Assembly: GCA_950106755.1 (NCBI GenBank)
Contig: OX467082.1
Location: 20,894,001-20,958,000 of the forward strand
DNA from: Climacium dendroides
Taxonomy: Eukaryota > Streptophyta > Bryopsida > Hypnales > Climaciaceae
Direction of reading: 5' to 3'
DNA length: 64,000 nt
Of this stretch, positions 26,056 through 37,396 are shown piece after piece; within the stretch, counting starts at the first letter, position 1; each line of letters starts with the position of its first letter. Under the pieces are notes generated by a model, which was given only the letters and a program-made list of their open reading frames with translations, searched no databases and was not told the origin of the DNA. Both the position numbers and the translations under genes were made by a program.

Positions 26056-26575
26056 AGGGTTGAACTTCAATATTTAAGTGCCATAACCAAAGTAAAAATA
26101 AAAGTAATTTCTTAATTTTTAACTCATAAAAAATTTGAAATTCAATAACTTTCACATTGTAGGTCCAAACTCCACAAAACAAAGCTTGTGCACCCTTCCT
26201 TGTTGAGAGCTTTCCGATGGTACTAAGAACACAATTAGAGGATGCAAGGTTCCAAAGAGCTCACTGTAACAAACAAATTAACAAAACAAGACAAATAAAT
26301 AAACAATCTAACTTAAGATATGGATACACTTTGTGCCATTGCCACACCCAAGATAAAAGAAAATGTAATTTCCTAATTTTTAAAATTATAAAAACTTCAA
26401 AATTCAATATCTTTTCTTTTGTGAGTTGAAATGCCAAAAAAATAAAGTTCATGCATCCCTTTTAGCAAAGAGCTTTTGAATGATACCAAGAATGTATGTA
26501 GTGGGGGACGCACAATTCTAGAGATTTCATTGTAATAAACAAACAAAACAAACAGACTAGCTTAAGTTCTAAAAG
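26055..26575. repeat. About 260-bp tandem duplication
   Basis: Two adjacent diverged copies share the order GTGCCAT...CC(A)AAG, AATTTCTTAATTTTTAA, AAATTCAATA, CCTTnnnGCAAAGAGCTTT, GATnnTACnAAGAA and GTAACAAACAAA. They begin near 26080 and 26335. Neither is coding. Confidence 0.6.
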
Positions 26576-26579
26576 TCCA

Positions 26580-28414
26580 AGGTCATTTTGGGGTTCAAAA
26601 ACATCATTGCTTTTGAAGTGTTATAGATTTAAATGTCACTAAGGTATAGAAATCCCAACCAGACAATTTTATAATATACATGTCGTAGATGACATGAATC
26701 AAATTTGGAATGATTTGGCCACATAGATTGCAAGATTATAGTGTATTAGTGTTGAAAAAGGATGCTAAAATTTTCCTAGCAAGACATTTGGAGGTGAAAT
26801 TTGATTTCTAAACCTACTTAGATGAAAAACTTTAAACTATAAAGTAATTCAAAAACATCATACAAACACATTGGTGAAAGAAAATATCATTCAATTGACT
26901 CATTGTGTTGCAAAATGGCTTTGAAATGTCAAAAAATAGCAAGAAAAAACACAACTAAGGTTCAATCTCCTTCTACTAAAATGCTTCTCAATCACTTGTA
27001 ACATCTTCGATTGAAATGAAACTTTAGCCATATAGAACAAACTATGTGGGCAACTTTCTCAAAAGCTTTTATTGGAAATGGACACTATATGAAGTTCACT
27101 ATAATCCAAAATTATTGGGATTTTGAAATTTGAATTACTCCCAAACATTCAAAACAATTGGATTGACATGAAAATTTTACCACAATAATTAAATTGCACA
27201 AGGAACATAATCCAACAAATTTTATTGAAAACAAATATCAAATGAAGGAAATACAAGCCTCCCAAGTTGTAGCCATCAAATGTAGTTTCGTGAACTCAAA
27301 TTGAACCTTTGAACTTCGATTGGCTTCCAAAAAGTCAATACATCTTGGATTCATCTGAAAATTTTACCACACAAACTAAAAGAGAGAGCACAGATTTTTC
27401 AACAAGTTTTATCAAATTTGGACATCTAATGCAAAAGTTATAGCACTTTGAATTGGACTTGAGACTATGTGATGACACTTAGAATTAGTCCCCTTTTACG
27501 CCCTTTTACATATGATGTAATTGATGGGAAAATTTTCAGTGTTTCAATTTCCATTCTACAAGTACCATACACAGCTTGAATTTCCTGCCTTTGAACATCA
27601 TGTTCACTCATGTGAGCTGAAAGCCTTGAGGTACCCTCTTTGGGTGTACTCCATTGAAGTTATACTGTACTGTACATATGATGACTTGTACACGGGATGC
27701 CTATGTCTGTTGTAATGGTGTTCTAATTGAAGTGCATGTCCACCAAGTCTTTTCAGACCTGTAAGTTATGATTTTTTGCAGCCAAATGAGAAAAAAAAAT
27801 AATCATTTGAAGGGAAGGGGGGGCTAACACCAACAAGCAACTTTTGTAACTAGCCCCTCCAAGATCACTATCTCTTGTGAAGATGTGAACATCCTGCCTT
27901 GCCCCTCTCATTTTCGATTTTCAAAAATCTTAGATAGTAGATTTGCTCACAAAAAAAAATTAAAAAAATCTTCAAACCTTTGATTTGGGATACAAATATG
28001 AACATAGATACGGATATAGAAGATAGACATAGACACGGATATGGATATATAAGACCTATACATATACATACTACGAATACAGACAAAGGGTATAAAATCC
28101 CATATCAATTTTGGGATTTGGTTTGGATTTGGGTTTGGATTAGGTTTGGGATGTACATTGGATGGGGTTGGGAATTTATAAAAAAAAAAAAATTAGACAC
28201 TCACTTGTAACATGTCCTCACTATCCACTCAAAAGACAGGTTCACTTCACAAAATTCACAAGCACTAAGCTTACCCATGGTACTTCACACCAACAACTCT
28301 GTATTGCCTATCTTGAAAAAAGAATAATTCAATTGGCTAGTCAAATGTTGTCACCCATATGCATCATTCATCACATTGTGAGGCAACTAATAAGTTATAC
28401 AATGGTATACTTAA
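26580..28414. other. No gene; low-complexity patch at 27.99-28.16 kb
   Basis: No supported coding sequence. Near 27990-28085 a purine-rich degenerate GATA/GACA run occurs. Near 28110-28150 there is a degenerate GGATTTGGGTTTGGATTAGG run. A 27.0-27.45 kb stretch repeats phrases such as GAAAATTTTACCACA twice (about 27171 and 27358), another old duplication. Confidence 0.5.
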
Positions 28415-28635
28415 CCCTTAAACCTAGACAAGGACATTTAGCATCCAATGGATGAGAGAGAATCGTTTCAATAGGATAGAAATGCAACTATTCATCCTCA
28501 AAATTTTGTTGTGAAAAGGGAAGATCTTCTATAGTAGTATGACTTCCAATGAGTGCTTTTACAATTTTGTGAGCAAATGATTCACATGGTAACCAAAGGG
28601 CTAATTTCCACGGTCACTAGTCCATCCTTTAAGGG
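28415..28635. mobile_element. Short TTAA-flanked MITE (221 bp)
   Basis: TTAA at 28411-28414 precedes CCCTTAAACC. At the other end GGATGG-type sequence inverts to CCATCCTTTAAGGG, followed by TTAA at 28636-28639. The ends match the CCCTTAAAGGACC form seen at 48984. Part of its body (28500-28670) is homologous to 34740-34920. Smallest member of the TTAA group in the window. Confidence 0.55.
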
Positions 28636-29215
28636 TTAAGCTCCTTTCAGACTAGACATAGTATCATATAATCAAAGGCATTACTCCCTAACACCCTCAA
28701 CTATATAGGAATAGCAACTTCTATTCCCACTTAAAACAGTGCCCTTTTGGATATATGAACATCATATTGATAAGTAATAGGAAACACTTTCAACCTTAGA
28801 GTGCTAAATATTTCATCTTTATTGTTATCAATGTCTTTTCCATTATGATTCAAATGCTGTCAAAGATTGCCTCTCAAAACTTGGAGTATTTATAAATGTA
28901 TGCCACTCCCTTTACATTCCATACCACTGGCTTAAAATTTCTGAAACCTACCAAACAAAAAATTTCAACAACTATGTAACATTCACAATAACTATGCCCC
29001 ACCACCGATACTAAATTACAAGCCTTCAACATGGACTATTCACATAGAATCGAGTGCTACCTTGCATAATTGACTGTTGACTTTTCAACGCTAACGTGGC
29101 ACCGTCCCATTGGCAATATTGTCATCACTAGTTGCAACTCACAACTCTCTTTCCATTTGACTTCCTTCCTATATCCTTGGATCATGAAGACTGAAGGTTG
29201 TGATTGAAAAATGTC

Positions 29216-29335
29216 CACTACAAAAAAACAAGAACATAAATGACTTGTTCACAATGAATGCAAGCACAATGATAACTACAAAATGACTATTTTATAGGCA
29301 TTATGAACAAGTCATTTACACCCTTTTTTTTTTTT
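29216..29335. mobile_element. Degraded CACTA-like foldback
   Basis: Begins CACTACAAAAAAACAAG. The sequence AAATGACTTGTTCA near 29243 is answered by TGAACAAGTCATTT near 29303-29316. The right end has turned into a T-run without a TAGTG terminus, so the boundary is approximate. Confidence 0.5.
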
Positions 29336-29339
29336 CAAT

Positions 29340-29700
29340 GGTACAACCAGTTATGTACAATAACCTATTTGCAGCTAGCGCGGCTCATCGGTTATCTAAT
29401 ACATAGCAGCACCTTGACCTGGTAGCTGAGTACCAAGTGCTTTGGGGGCTTCGTTGGCTGGGTTGCAGAGCCTGCTCAAATAAAGGCACCTGAAGCAGAT
29501 CCTTCTTGGAGAATTCGTGAAATATGATCATAGCGTTTGGCCTTTGGACATACCTGTTATCGGTAGCCGGCTTCCTCATGGGGCAGAGGCCAAGGCCCTG
29601 GCTCATTATCACCCACACAATGTGATTTTTTCATAAGACTGAGCAGCTCCAATGCAGAACCTGATAGGCAGGTATGCTAGCCCCTCCATATTGAACTTCT
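29340..29700. other. GC-richer island with an unassigned frame
   Basis: This stretch stands out from AT-rich neighbours. The minus strand is open for 77 codons (29618-29385), reading MRKPATDNRYVQRPNAMIIF in part. I do not recognise the product. No partner exon could be chained to it with confidence. It could be a captured gene fragment inside a transposon or an old exon. Confidence 0.3.
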
Positions 29701-29949
29701 AAATTTTGACTATTTTGGAATGAGCAAAGTTGAAATTTCTATGGTTGGAATCGCATTCAAATGTGATTTGCATAGGTACAAGGAAATTTGGATTCAGACA
29801 TTGGAAAAAGAAAAGGAAACACTTCATAAATGAGCTAAAAGACAAAGATTGTAGAGGAGTTCGCAAATCATGGTTACCAATGCACATTTCACTTCAAATT
29901 TACATCCATATTTGGCTGGCCAAATTACGGATTGCATTGAAGAAGCTCT

Positions 29950-30230
29950 AAGTAAGGTAGATACATCCAAATGTGCCACTGACCTTAAACCGCCATCTAT
30001 ACTTTGTGTACATCTCCAAAATCAGTTCTGTACCTATGTGAAAGAAACGCTTTTAGAATCAACTTTGTTCCTTAATAACTTTTGCATACAATATCCAAAT
30101 GCCACGTTCTCTGGTGCGTTGGAACCTCCTTTCACTTGCCAACAAGAACATATGAAAATTTGATCAATCTAATATTAGAAAATAGGCTCAGTAGCAAAAA
30201 GTGGCGGTTTTGGGTGTACCTACCTTAGCT
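29950..30230. mobile_element. MITE, three-member family copy 3
   Basis: Left end TAAGGTAGATACATCC and right end GGTGTACCTACCTTA are mutual complements with mismatches. The body matches copies at 14.1 and 25.8 kb (CTTTGTGTACATCTCCAAAATCA, CCTCCTTTCACTTGCCAACAA, AGTGGCGGTTTTGGG). No coding content. Confidence 0.75.
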
Positions 30231-32435
30231 CAAGTTGCTAAACACACTGCTGCTGTTGAATGTGCTAATAAGTTGAGTTCAAACTTGGTGTATCCATATT
30301 TTGGTGTATAATTCTGTTGAATAGAAGTCTTGCTAAATTTGACCACATTTGTAAACCCTGAAAGTCACTGAATATGGCTCAGTTACTACTTGAATTCTAA
30401 ATATAAAGGATGAAAACTAGTGTAAAAATGAGTAGCACCAAAAGGGAAGGGACGGGTGGGTGATGAAATAAATGGGCTCAAGAATAGGGGTAATGTTGAA
30501 CTGGTGAGCTTGGCATTTAGGGATATTGATTGGACCTTTAAAAAACAAGGAGACTAATTTTTTTTTGGTTTTTGTTCAATAAGATGGCAAAATTAGGGTT
30601 TGATTGTTGACCAATAATCAAGGGACTAAGGCAAGGAATTTGAAAGAATTTTTTCATTGCAATTTATACTTCAACCTTTGATTATTGTAAATTTTCAAGG
30701 AGAAAAGGATTCTCAAATTAAATGTCTACGTTAATTACATTTATAAAATTTGAGAGTTGTAACTCATAAAGAAATTAGTATTAATAGCAAAATTTACTTT
30801 GAATTAAAACAATTAAGATTTGAAGCTAAGAATTATAAAATTTCCAATTGGAGGGGTGTTAGTATTAAATAATAAATTTGAAATACTTTTCAAGGGTTAA
30901 ATTTGTAAAAAATTATAAAAATATGAGAGAGTATAAAAAATTCTTAAAAATTAAAAAGAAATTGCCTAATCTAGTAGAAAAAACATGATTCAATTAAAAT
31001 TCCAAGACTATGTAGAAGTTATAGTCTACTATGTGTATTTTTTAGTGAAAAACATGGTCTTTAAAGAGTTATTTAGTACCTAATAGAATAAGTGGTAGAT
31101 ATTGGTAGATATTTTTAAAAAATGGCTAGTATTTTGTTTAAAAAAAGAGAGTATTTTGAAGGAGAAGGAATTTGGAATAAAGACCAATTAGGGGGGATAG
31201 GAGTTAATTTGCTTTGAAGTTGGATATTATTAGTTCTTTGATGCATTGTGCTTGATACTATGCACCTACTTCTAAAGGTGTTAGTACATAAGCATTGCAG
31301 GGGCAAGAAACTCCTTTTGATCCAACATTAAATCAAACAATCACGCAACAACAAAGAGCCTTGAGAATGTAATGTTTGTTTGTTCGGATGGACCAATTGT
31401 AATCATCAAGGTCTTAAGTCTATATTACTAGATGTCATTGTCTTGTAGAAAACTTTTTTTTCTACGAGAAATATCAATACCTTGACATTTGGTGCACTCA
31501 TAAACTTGCAATTTTTGCACCAATTTAATTTTAAAGCATTTATTGAAATGTTGACATTGTATTTTAACTAACATATGCCAATCTAAATATAAAAAAGATA
31601 AAAGAATATTTATTCCTAAAGAGATAAATCCCTATATACTTGGCATGTTGTTGATCTATCACCAAAAAATATGAAGTAACCCTTGCATTCAAACATGTTT
31701 GAAGGGGGGTGAACAAAAGAATGTTTGTTTAAAATAAAATCAACAAAACATAAGAAATATTACTTGAAAATCAAAAAATAAACATTTTTAATTCCTAAAG
31801 CACTTTGACTACATTCACAATACAACATTCCAAATCTGCCATTTCTAGTTAAGGAGCAAAAACAAAAATAATTGTTTCTTTATAATTCAACCGTATGAGG
31901 ATCTTGATATGGACTATGAAATGAAAGTGTGATATAGTCTTCAAAAATATTGACTACCAATATATAAATAGCAAGTTTGTAGATTTTGAAGTAGAAAAAA
32001 AACTTGGTGATTTCTTTTTTGCATTAACCTTGAACTTCATAGCCACATACTTGATTTTGCTTTTCAATGTATTTTTAAAATTATGACATCAAGGATTAAA
32101 AGTTTTGCACTTTCTAAACTTGAATTTTTTTTAATAGAACATTAGATTCTAGATTGCCTTTATAAGCATTTGGGAAACATTGTATGAATAACAAACTACA
32201 AAATTTTGAAGTAAAAAAACATGTATATCCAATTCTTGAATAGAAGTTGTACACTTTTAGACAATAATTTATAAAGTGTGGTTTTAGAAACATGTTGCAA
32301 TTAGGCGCAAATATCTTAACCCCTTAAAGACTAGGCATTCAAATTTCAAACAATGGATAAATGTAAACATGTCCCAAGTATACAAAAGTCCATTTTTTCA
32401 TCCATCATTTTTTGGAAGATTCTTATGCTGTTTCT
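30231..32435. other. No gene seen
   Basis: Very AT-rich with no usable frame. An isolated CAAGGGTTAA near 30884 resembles a TTAA-element right end, but no left partner was found. Confidence 0.5.
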
Positions 32436-32439
32436 TTAA

Positions 32440-33583
32440 CCCCTAAAGGATCATGACTATGTTTTCACCAAAAATATTCAAAAATTGTCATTTCTTGTAC
32501 AAGCACCAAATTTTAGAAAAATAAATAAATTTAGACACATATAACCATAGGATCTTGCATTACCATAGAAAAAATTGAACTCCAAAAGAGGCTGCTTTGT
32601 AATGCAAAAGCTTGGGTGGGAAGAGCCTTCTCAACTTACTAATTGAGCCAAGAATTGCATGATGAATTCAAAAATTCATCATCATTATCCAATCTATCTC
32701 CATGATCTCATAAATTTAGGTGGGAAGAGCCTTCTCAACTCACTAATTAGGTTATGAATTGCACAATGAGTTCAAAAATTTGCAATCATTATCCAATCCA
32801 TCTCCATGATCTTATAAATCTCATGATGGTTTCATCATGAAGAATGGAGCACATGCCAAGTGGTGGTCCTAATGAGGACGTGGCAACCTTCATATTCATT
32901 CAATTAGTATAAAAATTAGTAAGAAAACTCAAGGCCTCTTTAAAGGTTCAATTTTTTCCTAACGACTAGTTTGAGAATATGTGAAAAAAAATTCAGAAAT
33001 TTTCACCATTTAGATTGCAAGATATTAGCGTTTGAAGTGACAAAAATCCTTTTCTTGTCTCTGTGAAAAAATGGGCAGCTACACTTCACAAGGTTAGATC
33101 ATTGTGAAATAATGTCCAAAAAGGTTGCAACTCTTTGGATTCATTTTTCAAGGCAAGCTAGCTACATGATTGAAAATTTTCAGATCATTTGGAATTGTAC
33201 AGCATATAGGAAAATAACAGGAAATAGAAAGAAGTAGAGAATGATTCAAAATACAAAATTATTAAGAATTTACTTATGGAATTGAAAAATGCCAATCCCA
33301 ATGGTTTCTATATAATTCTAGAAAACCAATTTCAAATTTTTGTTTCTGAAAAAAATGATTTTTTTCAATCTACCAAGTATGCCCATTTACAAAAAACAAA
33401 CAAACATATTAGGCTATAACTTTTGACTTGTATTTCCAAATATTATAAAATTTAATGCATATGAAAGACATTCCTTGTCCCCACCTTCTATTAAAATTTC
33501 AACCTAAAATATGCAAATCTCGATTCACATGTACCTGCCAATTAATCTATATTGCTAAAAAACACATGTTGGTTCTTTAGGGG
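32440..33583. mobile_element. TTAA-flanked TIR element, type A (1.14 kb)
   Basis: TTAA (32436-32439) then CCCCTAAAGGATC; at the far end GTTCTTTAGGGG then TTAA (33584-33587). The interior matches the type A element at 48364-52670 over long stretches: CCATAGGATCTTG, CACTTCACAAGGTTAGATCA, TTTGGATTCATTTTTCAAGG, GATCATTTGGAATTGTACA. It contains an unrelated segment of about 300 bp (32590-32930) with a 104-bp tandem duplication. No transposase. Confidence 0.85.
32615..32822. repeat. 104-bp tandem duplication inside the 32.4-kb element
   Basis: GGTGGGAAGAGCCTTCTCAA starts at 32615 and again at 32719. Both copies run through ATTATCCAATC(T/C)ATCTCCATGATCT. The segment is absent from the homologous element at 48.4 kb, so it was acquired by this copy. 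Confidence 0.85.
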
Positions 33584-33587
33584 TTAA

Positions 33588-35250
33588 AATTTGTACAATC
33601 TAGGTTTTGAAGACTTAGATTTTAAAATATTCTATGATTCAAAAGATACTAGTAGGTCTTCCCTCAATTTAAAAGATTTTCAATAAATGATCCTTAAAAA
33701 ATAACTTGAATAATATAAATAAATAAAAATCTTGAAAAATCACTAAGATTAAAATTTAATATTTTGAACTTAAAGGGAAAAAATCTTGTGAAGATCATAA
33801 ATATTCAATCTACAATTGATTTTAGGAAACCATTTCAATTTTTGAGTTCAAATTTTATTGAAAAATATTGGTTTGTGAACTAAATGATTTAACCATATGG
33901 ATATGGTCCATGGATCATATTTTACAACTATTGTTTGAGATTCATCATTAAATTTGGTTGTTTAGAATTATCTATTGTATTGTATTGTATTGATGTATAC
34001 AAGAGGATTATAGTTATACTTGTTAAAATAGAGGGACCCTTTTCCATTCCTAAATCCAATTCTATTTCCTAAAAAGTTCATTTGTCTTTGATTGTCCCTT
34101 TGAGACTCTTTCTAATTTAATTTTTATTATTTGGATAATGTTAAGGCACCTTGCTAGTTAGTTGAGAAGGTAACCGTTATAAATATCTATACAAGTTTGT
34201 GGTTTGTATATTTTTATTAACATGTTTATAATATTTTTATTTTGAGAAATTCCTATCATCTTTAAAAATCTACTTTATAGTAGGGCCCATGCCCAATTCC
34301 AAGTTGACCCAATTTATAAATATAGGATCAACATGAAAAAATTTGATCAAGAATTTAAGGTCACCCAATTTTAGGACATGAGGGGCCAATTTTTTGGCAC
34401 CATTGCTGGGGCCCAAACATTCCCACATAAGCAATCATATCATATAAAAGAAAATGGAGTTGGCTTTCAGTATAAAGCCTTTGGACCCAATTGATGATCC
34501 AATTTAAAGATCTAAACACCCTATTGGTTGATTTCAATGTTTGAAAAGATGGGTCAACATTAGACCTTAATATAAAGTGTCCATTGTAAACATCCTACAT
34601 TGCCTACAATTATTAGATTTTTTTTCATTAATTTTTGTGGCCCCAAATCCTTAACCATATAACAATATGAAACAACATGGCGGCCTAAAGGTATCCGATG
34701 CATGACAAAGAATCTTTCTTTGTAAGATAGAAGTGCAGATGTTTGTCTTTGGAATTTTGTACAACAAGAGGAGTTTTTTCATAGTAGTTTGACCTCTAAT
34801 AAGTGCTCTTGGTTTTTTCAAGCAAATGATTTACACTTTACCCAAAAGGATGATTTCCATGGTGACCATCCTGTCATTTGAGGGTTGGCATAAGGGTCCT
34901 TGGTCCAATTTTCAATCAAGTAATTTAACTTAAGGTAAACCAATCCAATTTCGTTTGCTATCCAATTCCATCCCCTACTTTTGACCCCGATTACGTTTGT
35001 TCAAATATCCAAATCTTTTCAAAAAAATATCCAAAATCCCTTATGAAGTTCATGACAAAATCAACGAATTAATACCCAAATGGGTAACATGTCAATCCAT
35101 GATTGGTGGGAACTTTGGTGCCAATAGATACATGAAAAGACGGTTATGGGGTGTTTATGGGACGTTTATGATTCCAAACTACGGGCAGTTTTATAATTTC
35201 AAGGTAGACCACTTCAAAAATTCACAGAAATTAGGATTTTAATCAGAAAA
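33588..35250. other. No gene; one dispersed repeat copy
   Basis: AT-rich. 34740-34920 is a diverged copy of 28500-28670 (shared phrases CATAGTAGTTTGACCTC, AAGTGCTCTT, GCAAATGATT, GATTTCCATGGTGACCAT). A short (TATTG)n run lies near 33973. No coding signal. Confidence 0.5.
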
Positions 35251-35259
35251 TTATAATTC

Positions 35260-37396
35260 CACTTGTTTTAATCCGTGAACCAAGTGCACACCTCCTGAAA
35301 ATATGTGCCCCTCTTGGAATTGGTATTATAATAGGCTTGTCTATCTTCCAGGCAGGATGACCTCCCATTCCGTGGCCCCTTTCTTGCCTTCATGGTCCAA
35401 CTTGGCAAGTTCTCTGGTCCATGACGCCGGTGCGACTGCTGCCTGTGTCTTCCAAAGCAGCCGAGAGCTGAATCAGACTGGCAGACTGGCAGCCAAAAGG
35501 CCGCGCCAGCACCAGCACCGCTGCAACAGGCACAATGTAAGTTACTTACATGGGAACCCAAAGTGGAGCTGAGCAGGGATGGGGATGACACCAGCTCTCC
35601 TGACAGTCGGTCATCTCTCCAGTCGCAAAACCGACATCAACACTGGCTCCCCCAAACAAAAAAGCCAAAAAAATAATTAAAAGGACGATGTGATCAGGCT
35701 CGAAAACTGCTCTCTAACCTGTACAGATGTACATATTTTGCTTTCTTCACTGTACCAATTGCATTCGTCAAATGGACCACCCGTGATCAGATCAAAGGGA
35801 TGGAAGCAATGTACAGTACTTCAATTGTGTCATTCCAACTTCAAAATTCATAACTGATCCACTAAGGCACCCAGAATAGGAAACGACTTGAGTCAGATCG
35901 ATGCGAATTCCATTTGTCTGACAAGGAAAATGGACTGCAAAATGCCTTCTCCAGCCGGCCACTTGTGGCTTGTGTGACGTTTCCTTTCATTTGTTTTAAA
36001 GAAAAGAAAAGAAATGGTCTGAAAAAAAATTATATTTCAAGAAGTCAAATTGTGAGAGAGCTGGTAAATGGTCACTCATGGTCACTCATGGTCACTCATG
36101 GTCACTCATTCACAAAATGATCACGACCAAGCTTTAACTCTTCTGCTCCACCTTGCCACTTCTCCTCATTAATTCAGGCTGTCTCTGCTGCTAACCTGCT
36201 TCCCCGGCTGTTGCTGTTGCAGCGCTGCTACAGTGCTGCTCTGTCTGTTGCCTGCACCTGGAGAACAACCTCATCACCTTCCATTTACTCCGCTGTCGAT
36301 CTCTCCACATCATAACTTATTCCCTTGCCCTCCAGAATGATGCGCTCCCATTGCCTCTGCCGGCCACGTATGGGCTCCCTCAACGGCACTGGAATAAGTT
36401 ACTGGATCATGGGAAGCTAACTAGCTAGAAGACGCCAGCCACTGTTACGTACATTGTTTGCTTTGTCTCACTTAGCTCCATCATGGTTTGCGGTGGGTCA
36501 GGGAGAAGGGTCAACCAGCTCGAGATCCATCGATTGGCATTTATCATTTCTATTACCCGGCCTAAATTAGTGCCTGGCTTGCAGAAAAAGGTGCATTGGA
36601 AACAGTGAGACGTTGCAGCTGCTATCGAGCGAATTGATTTGCTACTCGACATTGACATTCGGAAGAGTGGCTAGCTAGCTAGCTGTGATATCTTCTGGTA
36701 CGGTACGTGGCCAAACTGCCACATTGGGTAAGGCTCCAGAAGGTCGGAGTACCATTGAAGCTAGACGACTCCAGGAGTTTTGTAGAACCTCATCCAGGAG
36801 TTTTGACGCGCGTTGATAGTTGAATAGAGCCCGCGCGCTTCGAAACACGCACGCAAGAGGGACTGAGAGGTGCGTGACAGCGCAGTGAGTTTGGAGGAGT
36901 TATTGGCAGGCCACACCCTCGATCGGAAATTAGCTAGCTGGAAGGTGTATTGAGATATACGTATGTGACTGGTTCACAAGCTTTCATATATGTACAGAGG
37001 CTTGTACTACTGAGGAGCTCCCTCTTAGACTGCTGCATGTATTTGCGCACCCTCAGCTCAATAATGGACACCCTGAGCTCCAGCTTACGATGCAGCGACT
37101 GTGATGGGACAAGCTCAGGCGCACTTTTGGAAGTGGTGAAGTGTGACTGCGTGTGAGACAGAGAGAGGGAGAGAGCGCGCGTCTTCGCGCATTCTTTTTG
37201 CAGCAAACAGGGTAGGGAGTATTTTCATTAGAACACAATGGCATGGGTGGTGGCATCCATAGCTCAATGTGCAGAGGTTGCAGACTCCATAGAATGAGCT
37301 AGCTAGGTGGCATTGTTTCTCCGGTTCTATATTCACCATTACGTCAACTTAATTAGTGTTTTTGCAAGGTGTTGAAGAAGCTTGGTATACTTCACC
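35260..37396 (+). promoter_or_regulatory. GC-richer region upstream of the remorin gene
   Basis: Composition rises sharply here and stays raised into the gene. No domain-bearing frame was found, so it is read as promoter plus 5' leader. Visible features are a CTAGCTAGCTAGC run near 36672, a GA-rich tract (GAGACAGAGAGAGGGAGAGA) near 37156 about 240 bp before the start codon, and a 10-bp tandem repeat at 36069-36108. GA tracts are known binding sites of plant BPC/GAGA-binding proteins; function here is inferred. An old gene remnant around 35.3-35.6 kb cannot be excluded. Confidence 0.35.
36069..36108. repeat. 10-bp tandem repeat, four units
   Basis: TGGTCACTCA is repeated four times without change, about 1.3 kb upstream of the remorin start codon. 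Perfect identity implies recent slippage; likely polymorphic. Confidence 0.95.

Noticed and set aside
28105..28155. Telomere-like TTTGGG/ATTAGG run
   Set aside because: Plant telomere repeat is TTTAGGG; the run here is irregular and mixes GGATTTGG and GGTTTGG words, so it is simple low complexity.
32318..32335. TTAACCCCTTAAAG as another TTAA-element end
   Set aside because: The sequence differs from the family core and no partner end lies within 1.5 kb other than those already assigned.
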